Below are positions 44,171 to 55,080 of a stretch of 64,000 nt of DNA, piece after piece. The DNA is from Platerodrilus igneus (Eukaryota > Arthropoda > Insecta > Coleoptera > Lycidae), in the NCBI GenBank assembly GCA_036346225.1, contig JARFIW010001363.1, positions 186,001-250,000 on the forward strand, written 5' to 3'. The notes under the pieces are model-generated. The model worked only from the letters and a program-made list of their open reading frames with translations. It was not told the origin of the DNA and did no database searches. The first letter of the stretch is position 1, and the number at the start of each line of letters is the position of its first letter. Made by a program: the position numbers and the translations under genes.

Positions 44171-45888
44171 CGTTGTGATGCTGTAGCAATACCCATATGC
44201 GCCCTTTTCGTGAATTAAAAAGGTAAAATTTTTTTTAATTTGTCAATCTTTAATTATTTTATGTATAATTTTAATATATAATTTTAATTGCGTTGGCTAG
44301 CTCAGTTTTTAAATTACGCACGGAGCTTGCCCAATACGACAAACAACGAATATAAATCTACCTTTTACCTCTCCTTCCTGTTTTCAATCTTTAAATCAAA
44401 ACACCATTAATGTTTTCAAAAATATTTACAACGTATAAAAATTTTAAGAATTCTTTAACTAGAATTTTCATTAAAAAAATTGGATAAAAGTTATATAATT
44501 ATTATTCCCAAAGATGATCAAAAAGCCAGCAAAATCACTATTATTATTACCATTAACTGAAGCCTGATGAACGTTCATTCAACCTCTAACTATTTACGTA
44601 ATTTACAACGTATACTAAAAAAAAACAACTTTGCCGACCCCGGACATAAATTATCATGAAAGCAATTTTTAAAGTATTTAAATTAGAAATATTTAATTAA
44701 ATGTTAATTTTTAAATGATTCAGTTTAGCAATGTACAATGAAATGTTCACAAATAATATAATAAAACTTTCAGATTGGTTAACGTGTTGTTTTCAGCTTT
44801 AATCAATCCTTGGTCTATCTGTTTTCGGTATTGTCTGCATCCCTCATAGCATAACCTTAATCACGTTAGCGTCCCCCATTAAACTCCCTGACAATTCACA
44901 GTTGAAGTAAATGCCTGTTGCATTTTCTCATTTATTCCAGTAGTCATTTATAATTGTTCCTTAGTAATTGTTTAGATTTGTTCTCCAGTAGCCATTTAGA
45001 GTCCTTCTATTAAGGTTAAAATTAGAATTTAAATTAAAACAACTTTTAGTTACTTACGTCTTTTAAAGGATAAAACGACAAACCCTTCAATTTTCCATAA
45101 CTACAATGGTGTTATTTCACTTTACAATTAATCAGTTTACGTACATATCTTTGTCTTAAGAGACGAAAACTACGCCTTACTTCATGGCGAATCGATTTGT
45201 TAACAAATCCGGTCATATTTAAATGCATCGTCTATCTATTGACAAGCACAAAGTTTGCTGTTGTGTATAAAACTTTTATTCCAGGTTTTCGGATATTCCA
45301 TGGTATTATTATTTTATATTAACATCAACGCGTTACTTTTGTCACGTACCATTTTGAGTTAATAGCATTGACTCCTTTGGATTTTCATACTTCTAGATAA
45401 GTAAACCATTGTTTGTTCAAATAAATTTGGTGAACTTAGATTTTAATTACCATGCCTTGTTTGTTTCCAATAAATCATAGGTCGATTTTAATTTTCTAGT
45501 CACGTAGACTTAACACAATATATGTATTAAATTATATGCGTTAGTTACCTTACGCTTTTTTAAACATGCTTGTTTTAGTTAAGGTCCTTGACGTAATAAT
45601 GATGTGTTATCCATGCATGTCGCGTTTCAGCTTGCATTTATGTTGTTTAACGACTTGGGAATTTGTTTATTCTAATAAATCTTCAAAAATATTTTGTATT
45701 AGCTGAATTAATTGTGCGTATGATTTATATACAGGGCATTGTCCTTTACTTTCCAGCCTAAATATCGTATTTCTTGTTTTCATCAGAAAACTGTGTCGTT
45801 TTCTGAGCCTTCATGTATTTTATATGAAGTGCCCTATTATATTGGTCCTAACTACATCTAAATGACCCTATTAACACAGCATTTTATA

Positions 45889-45891
<3 letters not shown>
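44169..45891. mobile_element. AT-bounded segment, probable solo LTR
   Basis: About 1.7 kb without genes between two AT tracts. The right end reads CCCTATTAACACAGCATTTT, with CACAGCA at 45875-45881, close to the family K LTR end. Sequence before it (ATATGAAGTG near 45820, then TAAATGACCCTATTA) resembles the end at 49240-49304. The left end has TGATGCTGTAGCAATACC, possibly a reversed end. Assigned to family K with caution. Confidence 0.5.

Positions 45892-45923
<32 letters not shown>
45892..45923. repeat. (AT)n microsatellite
   Basis: AT run between two probable LTR ends. Confidence 0.9.
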
Positions 45924-45929
<6 letters not shown>

Positions 45930-47883
45930 AGTAAGGGGTTGTTTAAGGGTGTACTTTATAGTAAAGGTCGTATAGGAATTAGAAATTACAATAGGCAGCA
46001 GAAACTGCATTTATTTAGTAAAGAATTGAGAAATGGAGATAGTTTGTAAATAGTATGCAGTCAACACCCTGTATATAAAGTATAAGTAGTTTTAAGCGAC
46101 TTAAATAGACACACGAAGACGTATAGTTAGCGTAGAAATAAGGAATACGTGCATTAGGTAAATAGTAAATATTTAACACCCTGTATATAAAGTACAAGTA
46201 GTTTTAGGCGACGCAAATACACACAGGAAGACGCATAGTTAGCGTAGAAACCAGGAACACATGCATTAGGTAAATAGTAAATATTTAATACCTTGAAGAT
46301 AGAGTTTTAGGTAATTTAGGCAATGCAAATAATGATATTTTTCAGTGGAAGCACGCGTATTTATAAGTAAACATATTAAAGTGTAATTAAACACGCATTT
46401 AAAAGAGTTCCAAACAATTAGGTTAATACGGAGATAAGAAATAGAGCTTCGAGAAGCATAATGGGAATGCGTACAAGTAGTTACTAACTGTGATATAGAG
46501 AGGTGATTAAAAATTGCGTAAATAACATGCAGATGTGAAAATTAAAAGTTGAATTGCATCAGTTGTTTATGAAAAAGCAATTAGATTTATCAAAACACCG
46601 CATGTTTGATAAGGAAGACAGCTACGAGCAGGCCACAATTATTGGAAAGCATAGAAGATTACATCAGAAACTACTTTAAATGCAAATATTTGATTCGTTA
46701 AAATGAGCGACGAGTTTGTAGACCATACCCACTGACGGAGTAGGAGAGCAATGATATATTAACAGGTACAGTGATAACGAAGTCAGTTTTCAACTCAACA
46801 AAGGCCGATGTGCGCCACTCTGAGACAAAGTGAGATACGTAATAATTTAAAGTGAAAAGTTGTATAAGTGCTAAAATGAAAATTACGTTTGCCGATTAAA
46901 CGTAAGTAGATTTTGGTGAATTTATTTAAGCTAAAACATAATAATAATAGGGCTCCAAGTTCCGAGTCCTGGGGGAGAATAATACAATTTCTAAGTTAAG
47001 GGAAAATATATGATGATAATCCAATTCTAAGTTCAGGGAAATTGATAAGAAGTAATTCTAAGTCTGAAATGAGATGACAATAAATTGGGGTGCATAAGTA
47101 TAAGTTAATAATAGTAGTCCAGAGGGTGATGCCAATAATTTAAATGCAATGGTTCAAGCGTGTGGATAGACAATATTTAGAATGGGCATGTAATAATCCT
47201 GAATTGGGGGAAAATAAATTTTATTCAAATGGATGGCTTAATGTACGGGAAATATTAGCTGATTATGGGTGCGTCAATGCAAAGAAAATAGACCAGGACA
47301 GATTTTTAGTTATAAGACATTTTCTTTTTTAATTTTTTTATTTGAATATTGAATTTGCTTAATATAAAATGAATGTGAAAAAGTCAACAAGGGCAGGACT
47401 TGAATACGTATAAAGTGCGTAATATGATAAGAAGTTTCGAACGTTTCACACTTTTTTTTATAAAAATAAAAGAGTTTTTTTGGTGACTGGGTTTGAGTAA
47501 AAAGTATATGATTTTTAATAAATGAGACTCACAACATTAATTAATTGAAAAGTGTATTTTAAATAATTTACAAAAACTGTACATAATATTTGTTTCATTA
47601 CATAGAATCGAATTAACTGAATTTTATGATTCCAAATAAATGCTAGTCGAGGTCATAAGATAAAGTTAATGGGAGTGATTTGATAATTTAAACAATCAAG
47701 GAGGAGTTATAAGTTGAATACGAAATTGTTAACGAGTAAGGCGGTAACGTATCAAATTTTGTTTTTGGCGACAAGGTAGGTTCAACATAAAATCCAGTTC
47801 AGTTTCTGGAGGGAGCTTATAGCAATATTAATAAGACAGCCCAACGTTGGAGATAGATAATTACAATTTCAGTTTATGCATAG

Positions 47884-47885
<2 letters not shown>
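45924..47885 (+). mobile_element. AT-bounded segment with a captured primer site, probable solo LTR
   Basis: Almost 2 kb between AT tracts with no gene. Near its right end TTATAGCA is followed by CAGCCCAACGTTGGAGAT (47837-47854), a decayed tRNA-Lys primer site, and the segment closes with CATAGCA (47879-47885) against (AT)n. This is the same double-end layout as at 41627 and 52502-52588. The 62-codon frame at 47144-47332 is not recognisable and I do not call it. Confidence 0.6.
46063..46290. repeat. Two-copy tandem repeat, 112-bp period
   Basis: AACACCCTGTATATAAAGTA begins at 46063 and again at 46175. Both are followed by AAGTAGTTTTA(A/G)GCGAC and TAGTTAGCGTAGAAA. Confidence 0.88.

Positions 47886-47915
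<30 letters not shown>
47886..47915. repeat. (AT)n microsatellite
   Basis: Follows a CATAGCA end and is followed by TTAGGCAGTTTTTTACAC, a phrase repeated near 48147 and 48546. Confidence 0.9.
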
Positions 47916-47918
<3 letters not shown>

Positions 47919-47982
47919 GCAGTTTTTTACACTAGGTAAGTTTATAAATACTAACGTATTACAGTCAATAAGATGAATTAAT

Positions 47983-48111
47983 AACTACGTTATGGATACG
48001 ACTGAAATTCTAATATCTGACTAGTTAGGAGTGCTGCTTACTGTAAAAAATTTATTTTCAGTACTACGAGCGCCTTCTCTTGGATTTCCTAAATACTTAT
48101 TGAACGACCCT

Positions 48112-48113
<2 letters not shown>
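47983..48113 (-). mobile_element. mariner 5' scrap (131 bp)
   Basis: AACTACGTTATGGATACGAC to CCTTG matches 41436-41566 of the full mariner, including the outer terminal repeat. It again ends at (TA)n. Confidence 0.85.

Positions 48114-48146
<33 letters not shown>
48114..48146. repeat. (AT)n microsatellite
   Basis: AT run between the mariner scrap and TTTTAGGTAGTTATTTACAC. Confidence 0.9.
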
Positions 48147-48149
<3 letters not shown>

Positions 48150-48239
48150 AGGTAGTTATTTACACAAGGTAAGTTGATAAATACCAACGTCTTACAGTTA
48201 ATAAGATGAAATAGTAACTTAGACTTTTATGTAAAGCCC

Positions 48240-48560
48240 AAACGATTATTTCAAATGGAGCTAGTAATTGAAAGAACGAAAATATAAGGTTTTGGATAGG
48301 ACCTGAACTTGTAATTTGGTCTTTCTAGGACCATGCATATACCAATTACACCACCAAGGCCGATGACGGCAATTGGAAAATTTACAAATCTAAATCGTGT
48401 ACACAACCATATATAAACCCAACTTTCAATTACGTGTAGCATTTTTGTCAATCATATCTGACATTGTCAAGTTTTCGTCTTATGTCAGTTATAGACAGAA
48501 AGCAACACTCAAAATTACGACTATAAGCCAAGTATTAAATACATATATGTTTTAGGTAGT
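48240..48560 (-). mobile_element. SINE-like repeat A, copy 3 (minus)
   Basis: The longest copy in the window. On the minus strand the tRNA-like segment (48361-48288) has box A TGGTGTAATTGG and box B GTTCAGGTCC. Its far end reads AGCCAAGTATTAAATACATA, then a short AT stretch and TTTTAGGTAGT. The same tail, with longer AT, occurs at 44100 and 32449 (reversed), suggesting the AT microsatellite belongs to this repeat. Confidence 0.75.
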
Positions 48561-49304
48561 TTTTTTACACACGCGTACTTTTACTGTTTCATTCACCTAT
48601 AATATAATTTGTTACTTTCAATTTGTTCTCTTAATTTTATTTACGTAATAATCTTTTTTCAACCATTTCAGTCGGCGCGTCTATTATGAAATGAATCTCG
48701 TTTACCTGCTCCGGTTAGTTTATAGACAAATTCTTCCCCGAATGTTCCGCGCGTTCTCATTGGTTGACAGCCGTTGTCGGTTGTTTGTCCTCCGGGGTAA
48801 AGGCGTTTTAATTAAGTGTTATATCTGCAACCTGTTGGGTTTTATTAAATATTGCATTCTATATACGTCCCAAATGTCACGAATTTCGCAATTTTGTAAA
48901 GGGACTTATTAAATACTATACTTTGCATACGTTCAAATTTGCACGTACATCGGAACTTTCTGTTATGGAGTTTGATTAGGAAATGCTATTACGCGTACTT
49001 TTAAAGCTGCATGTATATCGGAATTCTAATTTCCATACTTCCTTTACATATGCTTGTTTTACCAAGTCTAGCACTTTATGTACGTTTCAAAATGTGGTTA
49101 AATTATTAAAGAATGAGTTTCCTTTCATTGACTGTAGTTAGTTGTTGATTTTAGCAGGGTGTCTGATTATTGCTTTTTGCATAATGCATGAATTATGTAC
49201 ATTTTATGATTTAAATGTTTGGTTTTCGTGGTTTTTATTATATTTACATGAAGTGTTTTCGCTTGAAACCTAATATGATCTCAAATAAACCTATTATCAT
49301 AGCA
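48561..49304 (+). mobile_element. Probable LTR relic ending CATAGCA
   Basis: Gene-less DNA whose right end (ATGAAGTGTTTTCGC at about 49250, then AAATAAACCTATTATCATAGCA) resembles the right end at 45820-45881. It is followed 32 bases later by a primer-site-like sequence. The left edge is unknown. Confidence 0.5.
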
Positions 49305-49335
49305 TGTTCATCCAAATTAAAATATAAAACTTTGA

Positions 49336-49358
49336 ATTGACGCCCAACATGGCACTAA
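49336..49358 (+). other. Decayed tRNA-Lys primer site
   Basis: ATTGACGCCCAACATGGCAC compared with TTGGCGCCCAACGTGGGGC: 15 of 19 aligned bases agree. It lies downstream of the CATAGCA end at 49298-49304. Confidence 0.6.
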
Positions 49359-49379
49359 CTCCATATTAATCCTTAAAGT

Positions 49380-49560
49380 TTTTTATTTTTATTTCTATCG
49401 TCATTTATACAATAGCTAACTAATCTTATACACCTATTTCCATACGTTATTCCCCTAACTATTCATACTTATTCTATCTAAATCATTTATGCCTAACTAA
49501 TTTTATACAACAATTCCTCACATTTTAATCCCTTAGCTACCTATGTTTATCTATGACCAT
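49380..49560 (-). repeat. AG-rich tail of a second minus-strand relic
   Basis: CTATTTCCATACG-type DNA on the plus strand, equal in style to 43741-44016. It directly follows the reverse transcriptase relic in minus orientation. Confidence 0.45.
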
Positions 49561-50100
49561 GCTCTCAGCACTAATCTGATATCCTAAGAACTTTACCTTT
49601 TATTGGAAAAGCTCACATTTCTTAAGATTCAATTTTAAACCTGCCACATTTAATTCAAGTAAAATCCTTTCAAGATGTACTTAATATTACTCAATATTAT
49701 CACTAAATATCAAAACGTCTTCCACGTAGTGGATGCAAAATTTTTCGTACGGTCCCAGAATACTCTGCATAGCCTTAACTGACGCAGCTGTACTTGAAGA
49801 TACACCAAAAGGGACCAACTTAAACTGGTATATATGCCCTTTTACAGAAGAACCCGTATATCTCCTGGATTCTATTGCTAGTGGATTTAGTCAAAATGAA
49901 TTTCTATGATCTATTTTCGTAAAAATTTTCTTATTACCTTATATTGCCAAGATACTATTCATGGTTGGTGGACAATTATATTGTGGTTTAGTTTGCTGAT
50001 TTATTTTTCTAGCATCCAAACATAACCCGATACTATTGTCACTTTTCTTGACAACTACTACTAACAGTGTAACAGTTTTTTTGACCGCTACACTATATCA
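49561..50100 (-). pseudogene. pol: Family K reverse transcriptase relic
   Basis: The minus strand reads LCLDARKINQQTKPQYNCPP, then ESRRYTGSSVKGHIYQFKL, then VPFGVS and the catalytic block HYVEDVLIFSDN (about 49735-49700), then LNLKKCELFQ and KVKFLGYQISAES. It aligns with the stub in 36860-37060 and extends it through the palm and thumb. The second catalytic Asp is Glu (YVED), and several stops are present. It ends abruptly in the AG-rich tail without RNase H or integrase. Confidence 0.75.
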
Positions 50101-50715
50101 ACGAATTTTAGTTCTAATAACTCAAGTATAGCTATTAAATCATGCGAACCATTTTTAAACAAACAAGTATCGAAATTGTATGCGCTAACCGCCATACAGA
50201 AGTGTTAGTTTGGTTGCTAACATCAGGCGCAGAAAGTTAATACAACTATTATCAAGGCCAAACACATTTCCTGGTTAGTGCATAGCACATTTGCGGCACT
50301 TTCGCCAGAGCTCGCGTAGAGAAAATAATGGAACCAGTAAAGGTTCTGGCGTGTAACTTACGCCTAGTTTTTTGTGCGGAGTACAGCCCTAGTGCGCTAA
50401 AACACTAGGTTTTGTGATTTTAACAATGATAAGGATTAAAATAATAATTAATTAGATCAACTAAATAATTTGTTGTAGCGCTCTTTTGGAAATGGTTCTT
50501 CTGGAAATATAAATATAAATTCGTCATTTACTTCTATACATAGGGTTTATATTGTTTAGATAATGTTAAACACCGTGTATATTAAAGCAGTGGAAAACAG
50601 AACGCTTAATTAAAGGCCTACTGTGTAGATTTAAATCATTCAATTAGAGTGTAGGGTTTGTATATAATCATAATCAACGTTTAGAAAGAAGTAATGTAGA
50701 ATGTCATTAGATAAT
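50101..50715. other. Gene-less AT-rich DNA
   Basis: No gene recognised. The part from about 50460 may be the diverged start of the LTR that becomes recognisable at 50716. Confidence 0.35.
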
Positions 50716-52586
50716 ACGCGTTATTAAAACCCTGGAGCATAAAAATTTATTCGTTTTATTAAAAATAAGAGGTTGAGATTATTCCCTGTACGCTTTCTAT
50801 AAAAAGAAGCAAAGTTGAAAATGTTCAATTTGTATTTAATGTAATCGTTCCAAGTACTCAAATTATCGAGAAATTATAAAAGACATGGGAAAGTCATGTA
50901 AGAGCCTACGGCGTATTAGAACGCAGAACACTTGCAAGAATAACGATGTATATGTTAGTCGATAAACTTCAAGCTATATGAGTGCAAGTAAGAAAGCGAG
51001 TTTGTGGTATAAAGACAAGCGAGATGGAATGCATTAGCAGTTAAATGAGGGGAAAAATGTGAAACAAGCGCACAGGTTTTAGATAGAACTAACAGACTAG
51101 ATTGGCGATTAAGGTTAAAATAAGATGCAAACATGAGATGGGAAAGCATATCAGTTGGTGTGTAAAATTAATTAGTTGTTCTCAGACGTGTTGCGAGGCG
51201 GGTGGAAAATTTTCTTAGATTTCAATTTGGACGTGTGCAAATTTTTAGTAGAATCGCTGTGCCGAGCCGCCGGAAGAGAAAATAGAATGCGAAATTCTAA
51301 AAATTGTCCATCGCGGGACAAATTCGACTTGCAAGCGGGCCATTATATAAACCCGGGCTAATAGGAGTTTCGCTCTCTTTTATTTTTGATCTTATACGAT
51401 ACTTCAAGCGGTAGCTCTTATATTTTTAATTTTATTCAATACTTTAAACAGTTTTGCTCTTTATTTATTGATTATTCGATACTTTAAGTAGAATACGTGG
51501 TGATTACGTGCTACAATAAAAGTTATTAGTACACTTAGAGAAGATAAATGAAGGTAACAAAGTTTAGTTATATTTGCGGGTATTACTGTACCAATTATCC
51601 AAATTAATAACGATAAATAAATAAATAGAAGTATGCAGTTTCTGGTATAGCGTAAAAGAATTATGAATTCCATTGCTATTTTTCAGGAATGTTAGTAATC
51701 AAATGTTATTCGTAAACGTGATTGGATCCACAAAACAAGATTTCGATATACCTAGATGAGTTCCTGAGAAACCCTGAAACCTTTTAGATGAATGGTGATG
51801 TAGAATAATTTTAAAGGCGGCCTAAAATCCTAGGACGTAAACATAACCCAGCTGGAATGGTGGGATGAGCAAGTCCGATGTACATTGAAGCCACGAGTGC
51901 ATTAACCTTCAGGTAAATTATGCATTTTGTTCGATCTTAGATGTTTTGGTGTGTGTTGAATATCTTTATAATTTGTTTGATAAAAATGGACAGTAGTAAA
52001 TTTGTATAAACAACAAATTTTTAATTTTAAGGTAAAATTTTCTTGTATAAGTAGAAAGGAGTATTTATCAGGTTTATGTTTTTGATTATGATGAAAATTT
52101 GGGTCTGTCTTTGAGCTCAATTAGACTAACCTGTTAAATTAACGTAAAGGGGTGGGAGATGCTCCCTTTTATTCAGACTCGGGTCTGCAAATATTGTTTA
52201 TTTAATTAGTATGCATCCTACAAGGACTCTAATTCTGGATGCAAATTAAAATGATGACGAATTTGAACTTGAAATTTTATGATGCTGCAATTTATGCTGA
52301 AATTTAATTTTGAAATTTTAATGTATTGTGAATATTGATGTAAATAGAGTTAACGTTGATGTTTGTGGTAGGCATGTGTTTTTTTTTATGAATGAGGATG
52401 AAAGTTTTATCTAGGTGAGCAGCCGAGGCGGAAGGATTCAAGAGGCGATATTCAGGTAAGAAATCGAAGATCAGAGGAGATTTCACCGTAGCAACGAGAA
52501 TCACAGCAAATCTTGGCGCCCAATCTGTTAGGCTCGAATGATCAGCAGAAAGTACCAGTTCCCGTGACCAAAGGCGCATTTCACAG

Positions 52587-52588
<2 letters not shown>
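50716..52588 (+). mobile_element. Family K LTR, diverged solo copy
   Basis: Matches 32590-34722 over its length at roughly 75-85% by eye. Anchors are TACGCGTTATTAAAA (50716), AAATTAATTAGTTGTT (51164), GCGAAATTCTAAAAATTGTCC (51288), the TATATAA box (51344), the ATTGAAGCCACGAGTGCA stretch (51884) and GTAAATAGAGTTAACGTTGA (52340). Near the end, CACAGCA (52502-52508) is followed by TCTTGGCGCCCAATCTGTTA (a captured primer site), and a last CACAGCA (52582-52588) abuts (AT)n. Confidence 0.85.

Positions 52589-52622
<34 letters not shown>
52589..52622. repeat. (AT)n microsatellite
   Basis: Starts exactly at the LTR end. Confidence 0.92.
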
Positions 52623-52626
<4 letters not shown>

Positions 52627-53580
52627 TTTATAAATTACAATAAAGAAAAATACATTGTGTGTTTTATTTCACATTACTTCCGATTTAATAACTACGTAAT
52701 CTCAGTTTACAGAACGGTGTAAAACAATTTTTGACTTTTAATCTGAGTGCATATTTCGAATAGATGCTCTCATTTTTTTTTGCGATTAAAGTTAGAAATG
52801 CATTTCAAATAGATGCTTTCATATTTTTTGCAATTGAAATTAGGAATGCATGTGATCTAAAATTGCAGAGTTGCCTTCAGTACGTAACTATGGAAATGCA
52901 AATGCTGAAGAAGCATTAGACTAGACTATCGTTGACAAGAAAAAAAGCTGTCTGACATGGGTTGAATTTTCTGCTGTTCTTGTTGTTTAATATCTTTATA
53001 TATACTCAAGATCTGTGTGTGATAATCGCTCAATCTTTATTGTCATGTTGTAGTTGTGTTCTATAGAACAAATCTAAAATTGAAAACTTTTTTTAAAATT
53101 GCCCTTGTCAGGAAAGAATAATGATAGTGGTTAGGTTAAAATTATTGAGTAGTTTATAGTCAATCCAAATGAAGTGCTGGAAAAAATTGTTTACTCCGTG
53201 AGCAGATCCACAAATTGCAACGTTAGCATATATCTCAATAGATTTATTTCTAGTTTTTTTGAAGTTGGAGCATTTTATAAATTTCCTCGTTTATATATTT
53301 CTTGCAGATAAACTGAGTTCGCGATTTAATAACTACGACTTGTTATTCTTTAAAAGCGAGAATGAGAAAATTGGTGCAGTCAGTCTGTGTATCTGTCTAT
53401 CTGTCTGTCTGTTTTTGGCAAATTTTTCGAGATATCTGTACAATTTGTTAAATGTTGTAAAACCAGTAAAGAGCTATTGTGTTGATCAATTATAATTGCT
53501 TTCAGGGTTGAGAGTCCCATTCGTGCTGTCTGAGTTTAATTGTCTGTTTCTGCAGACATCAGCATTAAAGATTTCTTACT
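52623..53580. other. Gene-less DNA
   Basis: No gene recognised. A short CTGT/CTAT microsatellite (CTGTCTATCTGTCTGTCTG) lies at 53392-53411. Confidence 0.45.
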
Positions 53581-53584
53581 GACT

Positions 53585-53830
53585 ACAATAATAATACAGA
53601 CACAATCTTTTCTATTGTTTTTTATTATTATCAAACCATTCTTTTAATAACAAAGTATTTTGTTTTGCACATTGCAGACTATTTTTCCGTGCCTATAACA
53701 TTTTCCAATAGATAGGTTTCCATCCATTTCTTCTTTTCTAGACCCTTCACACAAACTTCTTCATTGGGTCGAATAATTTGCTTCAGCTAACATTGTAAAA
53801 TTATATTAAAATAAATAATACAGACACAAT
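53585..53830 (-). repeat. Partial tandem copy of the pseudogene 3' part
   Basis: ATAATACAGACACAATCTTT, then TCTATTGTTTTTTATTATTA, and CTTCTTTTCTAGACCCTTCAC occur here and again at 53814-54060. The first copy lacks about 90 bases from the middle, equal to the coding stretch around LKINNRLKYN. Confidence 0.85.
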
Positions 53831-53831
53831 C

Positions 53832-54554
53832 TTTCTATTGTTTTTTATTATTATCAAGCCATTCTTTTAATAACAAGGTATTTTGTTTTGCACATTGCAG
53901 ATTATTTTTGCTGTGTCTACAACAATGGATGTTATATTTTAAACGGTTGTTGATTTTTAACTCCGATAGCTTAGGACAACCTAGTGCAAGCATATAAGTT
54001 ACAACGTTTTGCATTAGATAGGTTTCAATCAATTTCTTCTTTTCTAGACCCTTCACAAATACTTCTTCACCGGGTCGGATAATTTGCTTCAAATAAAGCG
54101 CTATATATGGTAACACCAATCCAGCCGTTGAAGATTCATCCCAAGAAAGACCATGAATATTCCTTGTCACCCAAGTCGTTATGTTTATATGATCTTGGCT
54201 CAAACAACTAGACTGCATTAGCAGTTTAAAAATTTGATGCAAACAACACCTTCCAACAAGTCCAAAACCGCAATTTCTTTGCACACAAACTCGTTTTTCT
54301 TGTATTTAAATCCCTGAATATCAATTATATACATGTTTGTATGTAAATATATGCAGTAAACTTCGACTAATTAAATTAATATTAGGAGCAATCTCCTTAT
54401 ATAGTAGATTACCACCATCTGCGTACTTTGCCAACCCACTTTTCAACCTATCGCAAAAGTGAACACATTTTGAATTGAAACCGGCCCATGTGTATTTGCA
54501 GCCTCTAAACATAAATAAAAAACATAAATCAGAATCCACTTTAATTAAACACAA
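53832..54554 (-). pseudogene. Unnamed protein pseudogene with DIQGFK and VKGLEKKK motifs
   Basis: On the minus strand an ATG at about 54333 opens MYIIDIQGFKYKKNEFVCKE. The frame then shifts into 54284-53835, which reads TTWVTRNIHGLSWDES, EVFVKGLEKKKLIETYL, LGCPKLSEL and, near the end, a Cys/His cluster (CCRH then CAKQN) before LLLKEWLD. This layout recalls a family of uncharacterised, multi-copy arthropod proteins; I am moderately sure of that and know no function. It is not one of the standard transposon enzymes. A second frame upstream (54554-54321) might be an unrelated or earlier exon. One frameshift and a partial duplication next door mark it as a pseudogene. Confidence 0.55.
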
Positions 54555-54592
54555 TTGACTTGAATGCGATATTTTGCATCTGGCATACTTTA

Positions 54593-55040
54593 TAACTTCT
54601 CGCTAGAAAACCAAATTCAAAACATCTACACACATTTTCTCTGCACTTACATTTTTCAACATACGTGTGTTTTGAAGTATGTATGTTCCATTGAAAGCAA
54701 TATAAAGCCGGTCTGACTTCAATACATGCTCACAAGTATTTTACATTAAAAGTATATAAGGCCGATCCTAATTCAAAACGGTGCACGTGTAACTTCTCGC
54801 TAGAAAACCGAATTCAAAACAGCTACACACATTTTTCTCTGCACTTACATTTTTCAACATACGTGTGTTTTGAAGTATGCTTCATTGAAAGTAATATAAA
54901 GCCGATCCTAATTCAAAACGTGCCCACAAGTATTTTACATTTGAAAGGATATAAGGATTCATGTTTTCACAACTATTTTACATTGAAAGTATATAAGGCC
55001 GATCGTAATTCAAAACGGTGCACGTGTATTTTACATATGG
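54593..55040. repeat. Tandem repeat, about 197-bp period
   Basis: TAACTTCTCGCTAGAAAACC starts at 54593 and again at 54790. Both are followed by ACATTTTTCAACATACGTGT and by one or two GGCCGATCCTAATTCAAAAC phrases. Confidence 0.85.
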
Positions 55041-55080
55041 AAAATACGTGTGGACACGTTTTGAATTAGAACCGGCCTTA
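54994..55080. mobile_element. Palindromic MITE-like hairpin (87 bp)
   Basis: Begins TAAGGCC and ends GGCCTTA. The arms (GATCGTAATTCAAAACG on the left, CGTTTTGAATTAGAACC on the right) pair over about 40 bases around a TACATATGG centre, with a few mismatches. TA at both outer ends fits the target preference of Tc1/mariner-type MITEs. Five related single arms lie nearby (about 54470, 54710, 54766, 54899 and 54994). Confidence 0.7.
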
